Below are positions 55,366 to 64,000 of a stretch of DNA of 64,000 nt, one piece after another (the first letter of the stretch is position 1; each line of letters begins with the position of its first letter). Below the pieces are notes generated by a model. The model was not told the DNA's origin, did no database searches, and saw nothing but the letters and a program-made list of their open reading frames with translations. This DNA comes from Siphonodentalium dalli (lineage: Eukaryota > Mollusca > Scaphopoda > Gadilida > Siphonodentaliidae). Location: positions 84,960,958 through 85,024,957 of the forward strand of contig CP136069.1 of the NCBI GenBank assembly GCA_032622095.1, read 5' to 3'. Made by a program: the position numbers and the translations under genes.

Positions 55366-55562
55366 CTAATAGGAACCCTTCTGCTCTTCTTCTATTTTTT
55401 GTTGTTGTCTGTAGTCTGCTTTATAAATCATAAACACCTCTCCAAATTAATAATAGACCATTCCAATATATACTTTTATAAGTGGGTGGGGGAATGCATT
55501 TAGTAAAGAAAAGGTATACAGACATATGACTCGTGGTCAAACATCCAAACAATGTATACATG

Positions 55563-55797
55563 CAGTAATGCCCTAAATAATCGACTTCTTAACCACAGCA
55601 GAATTATGGGTAACTTTTCAGGATTTAGTCGGAAATATGGCTTGTTGCCATTCATCGGAAAGCTCTCAGGATTTGGTCAGAAATATGGCTTTGAGAGCTT
55701 TCCGATGAATGGCAACAAGCCATATTTCCGACAAAATAATGAAAAGTTACCCATAATTTTGCTGTGGTTAAGGAGTCGATTATTTAGGGCATTACTG
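55563..55797. mobile_element. Foldback MITE B16
   Basis: CAGTAATGCCCTAAATAATC .. GATTATTTAGGGCATTACTG. The tip has a short extra arm piece (GGATTTGGTCAGAAATATGG). Confidence 0.85.
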
Positions 55798-55930
55798 TAT
55801 ACATACTTAATTTGAGTGGAGTACCCTAGATAAATATTTCTGACAGAAATCATTGAAAAACTAGTTTCTGGAAGATTTAATTTTCAAAATATTTGCGGTA
55901 ATTATATCAATGTTGGAATATAACATATTC

Positions 55931-56038
55931 GGGGAGAGCTTTCCGATGAATGGCAACAAGCCATATTTCCGACTAAATCCTGAAAAGTTACCCATAATTC
56001 TGCTGTGGTTAAGGAGTCAATTACTTAGGGCATTACTG
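55931..56038 (-). mobile_element. Foldback MITE B17, right arm only
   Basis: GGGGAGAGCTTTCCGATGAA to TTACTTAGGGCATTACTG, then TA. Only 130 bp from B16. Confidence 0.8.
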
Positions 56039-56040
56039 TA

Positions 56041-56687
56041 GCTTGCTCAGAGTCCGATTTTAATTAGACTGTGTCCCTGGTGAGTACCTCCTAGATGGTA
56101 GAAACAATGAATGGCGAAAACCCAAAACAAGAGTTCAGAAATCATTATCAGGGACCATACCCAATCAGAGAAACTATCCAGTTTAATGGTCAGTGAGACA
56201 TGTGATGAATTGAATGTCAGACGAATCTGAGAGGAAATTGAACAATTAGTGTCAACGCAGACATTCAATCTTGATAACATATTAACTGTACATGATACTG
56301 TCAGGACTCAGAAAGGTGGATCCTAGATATATTAACAGACTCACGAAGGATGTCTCTAAACCTTGACTGAAAGTTCAGACTTGTGGTGACATGAACACGT
56401 TTTAAGGGACAAGGTGTTTTGTCACGTGATAAAAAATTTCCATGTATGGTACTAAAAGCTCATGAAGAAGTCTATAGCATAAGCCCTCTTCACTTCTAAT
56501 GACGTCGAGTACTGGGCTGATGATGCTATCGTAAATTTCCAGTGGAAAAATATAACAGGAATATCCAGTAAACCATAAAACTGACTCAGTTGAAATGCTA
56601 TATTCATTCAGAATCGTGGAACATATCATACAATGTTTGAAACTTCGAGATACAGTTGTTCCGATGCACCAATCTCTTCGAAAATAT
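56041..56687. other. Unassigned stretch
   Basis: A 126-codon minus-strand frame (56402-56782) has no known motif and runs into S2. Nothing else seen. Confidence 0.4.
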
Positions 56688-57350
56688 CTATATAAAATCT
56701 GTATAAAAGAGTAGGATCTGTCTGTCAATCTGTCTGTCTGTCTTTTCACAACTGTTCTCCCAGATCCCTGGACCGATTTCAACCAAATTTTGTGTGGTAA
56801 TTAGGGGTACCCCAGTAGATGTTATAACATAAATATTTTTTGAAATTTTTTATCTTAACCCTTTACCCAACAGAAGGGCCCTGTGCCGATGCATTCTCTT
56901 ATATATGCGAGTCGACCATAGGTCGCCTCGCATATATAAGAGAATGCATTGGCTTAACACATTAAAAATTATAAAATTGTTAAAGAATGTAAGAAAAAAT
57001 GGTAAAAAGTGTTAAAAAAAAGATTTTTTTAGGCCAATGCATTCTCTTATATATGCGAGGCGACCTATGGTCGACTCGCATATATAAGAGAATGCATTGG
57101 CACAGGACATAACTGTAACTATCACAATGTGGTTAAGGAGCCGGTTCAAATGATATCCATATTTGTATGGTTCTATTGAGACAGACCGAAGATATTTTAG
57201 GCTGTTGAAGCTTTATTTGGGCGTTTTTGGCCGTTTTGTTGGGTAAAGGGTTAAAAAAATTATTTAATTAAAAAAAAAAACATATGATCAAAATGTATGT
57301 GATGTACGTGCTATCGAATAAAGGCTCCCAGAGAGGGAGCCTGTCTAAGA
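56688..57350 (+). mobile_element. Helitron-like element S2, split by C7
   Basis: Starts near TCTATATAAAATCTGTATAA. CTGTCTGTCTGTCT, CCCTGGACCGATTTCAACCA and GTGTGGTAATTAGGGGTA match S1. The hairpin GGCTCCCAGAGAGGGAGCC (57324-57342) is followed by TGTCTAAG, so the exact 3-prime base is uncertain. GCTGCAGGCCCCTCCGATGC lies after the hairpin here but before it in S1. Confidence 0.55.
56855..57254. mobile_element. piggyBac-like MITE C7, inside S2
   Basis: TTAA at 56855-56858 and 57251-57254. Ends CCCTTTACCCAACAGAAGGG and GTTTTGTTGGGTAAAGGG. Two long GCATTCTCTTATATATGCGA hairpins. Close relative of C5 and C6. Confidence 0.9.
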
Positions 57351-58010
57351 CTGAGCTTGCTGCAGGCCCCTCCGATGCTGAATGAAGTAAGTATACAATA
57401 TCGCAAAACAGTCAGAAGCTTACATATAAAGGCTTTTAGATTTCCTAAAAGTTTCAACACATAATTCTATATATCAAAATGTGTCAAAAAGATTGAAAAT
57501 ACCTAACTTAAAAAGTTGACATTATAGTATTTTAAATAATGTAATCTGGGGGTTCGAAAATTAAGTGGGCCTTTAATACCATATTAAAATTTGGGGTGTG
57601 CATCAAGGTGGATTTATCAAATGCAAAATTGCCAATTGTTCCAAAGCCTGTACCATATACATGTATGATGGAATATTGAGTCAATGACTGACATTACATG
57701 TATCTGCAAATCTGCTGATCGCTCACCAGATCATCAAGGGCAGCGGCGCAAGTGGGCATGCAGATGCTCTGGCCCCCTTGATAGACAACTGCATGCTCCA
57801 ACACACTGAAGATAATTTTATTTTGCCTTCAATGCTTTGAAAGGGTTTATAATATAAATTCCTTCACTAAAACCCTCCATAGTTGAAGCTAATTGATATG
57901 CTGATGTGTGTTTAATTTGATGATAGCCGTTTGCATTGAAATTCACGTTACAATTCTGTCGGTAACCTGTAATCTTTGATAGGCAATACCTCCCGCAAAC
58001 TGATGAATTC
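57351..58010. other. Unassigned stretch
   Basis: Nothing recognised. Confidence 0.4.
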
Positions 58011-58261
58011 TTAACCCTTTGAGTGCCAGGTCGATTTTTGTATCAACCCATATACCCTGTGCCAATGCATTCTCTTATATATGCGAGTCGACCATAGGTC
58101 GCCTCGCATATATAAGAGAATGCATTGGCCTAACAACTATATTTTTTTTATTTTTTTTTACATTTTTTTACAATTTTAATAATTTATTCTTATATTCTTT
58201 AACAGACTTATTTTGTAGGTTTAGGGCCGATGAGATCGGCCCCTGGCACTCAAAGGGTTAA
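58011..58261. mobile_element. piggyBac-like MITE C9
   Basis: TTAA at 58011-58014 and 58258-58261. Ends CCCTTTGAGTGCCAGGTCG and CCCCTGGCACTCAAAGGG. One hairpin; nearly identical to C1. Confidence 0.92.
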
Positions 58262-59419
58262 TGCAGAATGTGCATATAGTGTACTGAGAGCCATTTAGCT
58301 CAATTTTGTTATCACATCACTTGCAGGCTGCAATTCATTGTGATGGAAATTTAAGATCAGATCATGGTATTTAGGTGTTAACTGGGGATCAGGTTTCCTT
58401 TTCAACAATACAAATCAGATGTGAGTTAGTTGAATGTATTTTTATTGGCTGCAATATTTATATGCTGGGTACAAATTGGGGCCAGTTGAAGGAATTTATA
58501 TTGGCTGAAACATTGTATTTGTGGGCCGACAATGTTCCTTGTAGCATACCAGGCCAGCACAGTGGGGGTAATCAAGAGTAACTCAATACTATTTTTGATT
58601 ATTAGCCATTGAACATAGCCAATCAACTAGAATCCTTCACACGCCACGTCAAGCTGTGATAATTTGACTTATGTTGAATCTTAGTGCAACATGACCGCAA
58701 TTTTCATTAAACGACTGCAGGATATTAAATGATTTAACACACTGTACTGAAGTACAGAATGCCCTTCATACAAGTAATTAATCGGTTTGTAAGGTACCAA
58801 CGTTTAAATAATGTTATTGGAGTACCTGGGAGCACAGTAGATTTTAATTTAATCATTGGTTCATAAACTCTATTCCATTGCTCCCAATGAGAAAGCTTTG
58901 GAAATAAAACAGACAGATAGCAAAGGAAATTGAGTTACACAATATTATGTAACATTACAACACTTTGTGAATAAAAATTAGAAATCATGCTCAAAATGTA
59001 ACCAAAACAGATTGGTGTGTGTTCCACAGCATATGCACAAATAGAATATGTAATTCATTTTCTATTTCATTTTTCACACACTAAAGATACATACATTCTC
59101 CATCTTCACCCCTGATATAAAGCTGTTTTTGAAGAGTTTATAAGTTCAGAGTTTTCTCAACGACAGGCCGATTGTGCGATCAGCAGATGTTGAACCCATC
59201 CCTTAGCAATAATAAACTAGAATGCACTCAGAGAGATGACAACGTGCGCAAAAATGTAATAAAAATTTCACTGTATTTTACTTAATTTATTTAATTTAAT
59301 TTAATGTTAGAACAAAAAGACAATTACCATTTCTCATTTCATCACAGATAAAAGGCAAATTACTATATTAATCATTTAAGTAATTAAAACCAATTCCATG
59401 TTGCCGAAAGGATGAGACT
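58262..59419. other. Unassigned stretch
   Basis: No gene seen. At 59160-59215 it has GATCAGCAGATGTTGAACCC, a relative of the start of D1. Confidence 0.4.
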
Positions 59420-59904
59420 TTAAAGGCACGTGAGGCCTTAGTTGTCGAAAATATCCATATTTGTTCCAATCACCGTAAAAAGAAAAAACAGTAAAACGCA
59501 TACATTTTCGTTCATATATACCATGACCATCGCGTAAACATCATGTTATCATAAAGACCTAATATATTGTACCTAAGCAAGAGCCTGATTGTGTTACAGA
59601 AGACAGCACAATGCTACTGGCTAATCACACATAAATGGCATAAACGCTCTTTATTAGTTCCATATCAGGAATTCACCCACAAAGAACGCTCTTTATGTTT
59701 ACCATCATAATATAAACAAACATCAGAAAAGTAACTTTTTATGCTTTTGTTTACATAACAATGGTCAACCATATGACAATAACATACTGCTTATGCGATA
59801 TTTCTTATTTGTATACGTATGATGTTCTTTCTGTTTGTGGCGGTTTTTGACGGTTGGAAATATTTTCACAGGATACCCACCGCCAAGGCCAACCGTACCT
59901 TTAA
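59420..59904. mobile_element. TTAA-type inverted-repeat MITE N3
   Basis: TTAAAGGCACGTGAGGCCTT at the left and CCAACCGTACCTTTAA at the right, TTAA on both sides. The arms pair through ACCATGACCATCGCGTAAAC-like text, and the centre has ACGCTCTTTAT twice. The terminal GATACCCACCGCCAAGGCCA matches N2. Confidence 0.8.
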
Positions 59905-60696
59905 TATCGATTACATTTTTTTCAGCGGCATATTTTCATTTTCATTTTCCGATAGTCAAAGTTGACCAAAGGAGCAATTATAAGAAATAATTAATACAAT
60001 TTGTGTAACTATTGATAGCAGCCAATATGCAACAATAAATATCAATAATTAATCAATAATTAATCAATAACGATCATTTTATGTAATAATAAACTCTTCA
60101 AACGGTGTTTGTGTCAACAAATGCGTTTTGTTTTGTGTTACGTCATTCGTCGTATTTGACCCGGAACTCGGCTGAATAGAAGGTTAGGCTATTCAGCCTA
60201 TTGCGTTGAATTACAAAATCGCGTTTTGAATGTCTCTCTTTTCCTGCACGATAAAAAGAGGTCTTTGCACGAATCAAAAATGATAAAACTTCCCAATTAT
60301 AAGTAAAAATACCCAAATGAAGGAGTCTATGTAGGTCCCGAAGGAGTCTATAGACTCTTTGGTGTAGAGTTCTGATGGAGAAAATGTAGGTCGATCTATT
60401 TTTGTCATAACTCTGACGTATTTTGACCTGGGAGAAAAAATCGAAATCGAGGCTCACTACGAGCATGCCAGTTTTAAATATAGAAACAGGGAATCCCGAC
60501 AAATGGCGATATCGGCGACAAACAAATAATCGAAAACAACACATAAAATAAACATAGCAAAAACGCGGCACAGTAAAAATGTCAGAACGCCACGAGGTTT
60601 TACGTCGTTTTTGGTGACGTCATGGAGTGAAACGGAGTAGAGTGACACCAACCTACGAATCTGTCTGATCGCCATACTGTTGCGCGAGCGCACGTA
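59905..60696. other. Unassigned stretch with a perfect CRE
   Basis: Short AATAATTAATCAAT repeats at about 60035-60070. A 142-codon minus-strand frame (60143-60571) shows no known domain. The palindrome TGACGTCA lies at about 60615-60622, in a CG-richer patch (GTTGCGCGAGCGCACGTAAT at 60680-60699). It could be a regulatory region, but nothing beside it looks like an exon. Confidence 0.3.
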
Positions 60697-61290
60697 ATTA
60701 CTATGATCGGAATCATAGTTTAGAGTTTTGATGTTGAATTATAGAGTATACTGTTATGTACTATTTATAGACAAATGTACATTATTATTAGAATTTATGG
60801 GTCAAATAGGGAGACTCGCATAAGAGAATGCACTGGCACAGGATCTGTAATGCTGCACCAGTGATGCTCCAGTCAAGAACGGGTTAAACCATGTCAATGG
60901 ATGCCATGTTCCCCAAAAGAAGCAACAAATTTAAGGAAGGGTTGATCAGCAAGGCATCTCTGATAATTATCCTGAATGTTATCAACAAGAATAATATAAC
61001 CTCACTATACATAGACAAAAATGTTCAAGAGCCTTCCAACAGAGCGGAAGTTATAACAGTGATTTTATTTTTTCGAAAAAAAAGGGCCATAACTCCGTTT
61101 AAAAAATCGGCTCAAACCCATATTAGTACTCGATCTGTATTTTGGGCAGAGAAACTCATATACAAAATTTGGTTCGGATATAAAATGTTTGAGTTATCGC
61201 ACCATGCATAAAGTGTCTATGGACAGAATGATAGACAGACAGATGGACGAACGATGAGTGGTCAGTCCAGACGTCAACAATATGTGTACC
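60697..61290 (+). repeat. Dispersed repeat D2, with embedded C fragment
   Basis: Same order of blocks as D1, including the C-end fragment at about 60812-60885 (TAAGAGAATGCACTGGCACA). It has one copy of the segment that is tandemly doubled in D1. It runs straight into U2. Confidence 0.8.
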
Positions 61291-61299
61291 ATACCATGG

Positions 61300-62160
61300 T
61301 ATGAGTACCTATAATGAAAGCGTCAATGACACTAGCTCAACTTGGGAAGGAGTTTATTTTTTGCTGAGCAATGATAAAGAAAAGGGAAAGCCAAAAACTT
61401 ACAGTAAAGGTCTTGTATTGTGTACATTTAATTATTTTCATTTGAAACATTTCACACAAAAATGTGGGCAGCAGGGTGTGCAGATAGATTATTCAAATTT
61501 TAAATTCAAGGTGGCTGCTGACAGCCATGTTTTATAAGGAATTTCGGAAATAATTGATGGCTCCAATCTAGAGGACGTACCCCGAAGATCCATATGGAGT
61601 TTGGTGATGATTGGATGAGGGAAGTGGTCTGTATGGTGTGCCGAAGGATTTAGTCAGGCAAAGAGTAAACTCAAAGATGGCAGCTGGCCATGTTATTTAA
61701 CGAATTTCGGGAATAATCAATGACTCCCATCTAGAGTTCTCCCCGAAGATCCATATGAAGTTGGGAGACGATCGGATGAGGGATGTGGCCTGTAGGGTGT
61801 CTCGAAGGAATTAGTCATGCAAAGAGTAAAGTTCAATATGGCCACTGGCAGCCATGTTTTTCTATAAATTTCCAAAAACAATTGATGGCAACCATCTAGA
61901 ATTCACCATGAAGATCCATATAAAGTTTGGTGATGATCAGATGAGGGATGTGATTTATAGGGTGTGCCAAAGGATTAAGTCATGCAAAGTGTAATATCCC
62001 AGATGCCTGCTGGCGGCCATGTTTTTTTCATCAAATTTTGGATGGCCAGCTTCCATCTATAAAAGGGCACCCCGAAGACCTATACAGAAGTTTGGTGATG
62101 ATCGGATGAGGGATGTGGTCTGTAGGGTGAGCCAAAGGATTTAGTCATGCAAAGAGTACG
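61300..62160 (+). repeat. Dispersed repeat U2, four tandem units of about 160 bp
   Basis: Begins with GCGTCAATGACACTAGCTCA as in U1. Units with GGCCATGTTTTT, CCCATCTAGAG, CCCCGAAGATCCATAT, GATGAGGGATGTGGCCTGTA and TTAGTCATGCAAAGAGTAA start near 61504, 61680, 61841 and 62003. It ends at GAGGCCGATCACGATCGGCA, the word that begins D1. Confidence 0.85.
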
Positions 62161-62219
62161 AGAGGCCGATCACGATCGGCAGATGTTTAACCCATACCTT
62201 GGCGATAGCGATTAGCTAT

Positions 62220-62586
62220 TTTTATATATTTTATAAATCCTTACATCAACCTTTTCATGAGTGCTAAAGTTTCAACAATTCACACTTAATATAGTGATCA
62301 TGTGAAAAATATTTAGTTATCACATTGTGTCAACAGGATTGGCGGAGGATGTTAATATTTTTAAGCAAATAAACCAAATGACCCTCACTATGCAGGTTAG
62401 GGGTGTGTTCTTGTCAACTATGCCAAGAACTACATGTATAAACATAATCAATGGAAATATTTGAGTTATCAAATCGGATAGAATAGGGTTAATCTTACCC
62501 AAATTAATGAACTGATAAACACAAAATAGTCTATACAAAGCATGTCATTGGATTTAGAAACCCATACAATAAGTCAGTCTCAAGAA
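62220..62586. other. Unassigned stretch
   Basis: Nothing recognised. Confidence 0.4.
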
Positions 62587-62594
62587 TACCAGCA

Positions 62595-63781
62595 CAGTGT
62601 TCGCGCTGTCGGTAGCCAAATTAGCCAATGGCTAATCTTTTTCGAATTTGGCTAATAAAAATTTCATTTGGCTAAACTTTTGGCTAAACTTTTTTTGAAC
62701 CCAAATGGAGACTGAAAGCATGGAGCCAGAAAGCTAATTAATAAAAGCGCTCAATAGATCTACATTCAAGACGAAGTTAGGTGACGAAAGTATTTCATTA
62801 TTTTCGTACTTATGAAATATCGTACAAAGGGAAACCCGATCGACAACTCTATCAACCAAGCGACCACAAAGTGATGTGTAATCATCTTTAGTTTTCACAA
62901 GACGGACATTCAAAGACGCATGGACATTAAACCGACCCTGGTTGAATTATGACAATGTGAAGAAAGCAATGTTTTGTAAAGTGCATTGACGCCGGTATAT
63001 AAGCAATTTGTTCGCAACAGGCTGTTTTAATCTGGAGAAAGATTACGTCACTCTGCACGAAGCAGCAAAAGGTCATTATTAAATTTTACATTTAATCCCC
63101 TAATCACCCATTCAGCCCATTGTCTGTCTGGTCACTCACGGCGCGCCCGCACAATGCATGTTTATGATGACATTGTATTTAAGACAGTCAAGGTTTATGA
63201 GTAAAAGTGTAAGACAAAAGCTTAATCAGCCAAATGTGAATCACGACATATATTTTGTTGCTATTTGTCGTCAATACCGATACACTCAAAATAATATGCA
63301 TGCTTTTATGACAGATTGTAATTTGATAATGGCGTAACGATATTAAGTTATTAGTTTCCAGATGTCACTTAGATATTTTCGCAAGGATAAATATTTAATG
63401 ATTTAAAAAAAGATATTGATATAAAACAAAAAATAATGACATTAAGAAGGACAATCCCGGGTTACCCCCCCACCCCCCCCCCCCCCCCCCCCAAAATCAC
63501 TCTTTCACATAAAGATTAATAAATTTTTAATAAATGATATATATAAAAATACTTCTAGTTCATCAAAATTATTTAAATTATTGTCTATTTTACCTGTGTC
63601 TGTTAGATTTTTCGTTTTAGTCATTAATTGTGAATCGACCAGAAAACGATGATTTAATTTGGCCAAAGTTTTTTTAATTTGGCCAAAAAACATTTGGCTA
63701 AAGTTTTTTTCATTTGGCTAATAAAATTTTCATTTGGCTAAACTTTTGGCTAAAGTTTTTTTCGGTCCAGCGCGAACACTG
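62595..63781. mobile_element. hAT-like element O with perfect 8-bp duplication
   Basis: Inverted ends CAGTGTTCGCGCTG and CAGCGCGAACACTG. TACCAGCA is duplicated exactly (62587-62594, 63782-63789). Just inside, both ends carry several TTTGGCTAAA words in the same orientation. The interior has C20 (63473-63492) and short frames only, so it lacks a transposase. CAGTGTTC-type ends and 8-bp targets are diagnostic of hAT. Confidence 0.92.
63473..63492 (+). repeat. Homopolymer C tract in O
   Basis: Run of about 20 C preceded by ACCCCCCCA. Possible i-motif/G-quadruplex and sequencing-length ambiguity. Confidence 0.9.
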
Positions 63782-64000
63782 TACCAGCACCATTAATATT
63801 ACCCTGGAGCCCAAATGCAATTGAGGGAATTTCAAAATAAGACATTTCCTCTAATGATGAATATATAATTGGTGATTTATTGAAACCCTTACTGAACCTG
63901 GATCAAAGTGAAATGGATAATATTATATCTGTCTATCGCATAATATGTGTCTATGGAATGGTTTAATTTTAATCCCAAATCCATGCAAATCAAAAGTGGA

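Larger units (their letters stand above)
53819..55516. mobile_element. TTAA-type MITE K6, split by L2
   Basis: Left piece 53819-53936 begins TTAGCCCTTTAATTACTAAA and holds the core palindrome AACGTTTGTTGAACTTATTA. Right piece 55366-55516 has GTCTGTAGTCTGCTTTATAA, AATAATAGACCATTCCAATA and the end TTAGTAAAGAAAAGG. Joined across L2 they follow the order of K3 and K5. Confidence 0.75.

Noticed and set aside
60143-60571. 142-codon minus-strand frame near a CRE
   Set aside because: No motif, biased to F/L/R as in chance AT-rich frames, no splice or start context that I could support.

Overview
The window looks like AT-rich, intergenic or intronic DNA from an animal genome, most likely a marine invertebrate (echinoderm, hemichordate, cephalochordate and mollusc all fit; the sequence does not decide). 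I found no host gene exon, tRNA, rRNA or CRISPR array that I can support. No open reading frame exceeds about 216 codons. The only recognisable protein remnant is the C-terminal end of a non-LTR retrotransposon polyprotein (34514-35164, minus strand). Bounds of repeat copies were read by eye, so most are good to a few bases; those marked as fragments are rougher.

The window is a dense mosaic of small non-autonomous transposons. I recognise these families, with letters of my own. A: about 13 hAT-like elements whose two ends are each a hairpin, with 8-bp target duplications. B: about 17 foldback elements with TA targets (Tc1/mariner-like). C, K and N: TTAA-target, piggyBac-like elements; C has one hairpin core joined to three kinds of terminus. 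G: TA-target elements with terminal inverted repeats. E and S: Helitron-like elements ending in hairpin plus CTAG. Q, O and L: elements with 8-bp target duplications. M: a PIF/Harbinger-like element with a TTA duplication. I: a 1.3-kb element full of TAGCTA motifs. H, T and V: other inverted-repeat elements. D and U: larger dispersed repeats with internal tandem arrays. There is also one tRNA-type SINE and one LINE 3-prime end.

Layout. 1-5 kb: C1, a local duplication split by a Q element, then B, C and A copies and a tandem duplication holding two B elements. 5-9.9 kb: N1, Helitron E1, and a duplication carrying C and A elements. 10-13.5 kb: C5, repeat D1 with a 290-bp tandem, A4, B6 and C10. 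13.7-18.1 kb: H1 split by I and B7, then the 2.35-kb L1. 18.7-25.6 kb: B, G, H, Q and C copies, including a C element split by a SINE. 26-31.5 kb: Helitrons S1, E4 and E2, with K and N copies. 31.9-42.8 kb: A copies, the LINE end, a three-deep nest (K2 > B13 > M), G1, U1, C14, C6 and a 53-bp minisatellite. 43-53.7 kb: C8, A copies, a local duplication, G2, T and two Helitrons head to tail. 53.8-64 kb: K6 split by L2, B copies, Helitron S2 split by C7, C9, N3, D2/U2 and the hAT-like O.

The nested insertions and the pairs of filled and empty duplicate copies give relative ages and exact target duplications for several families using this window alone. That is the strongest evidence here.
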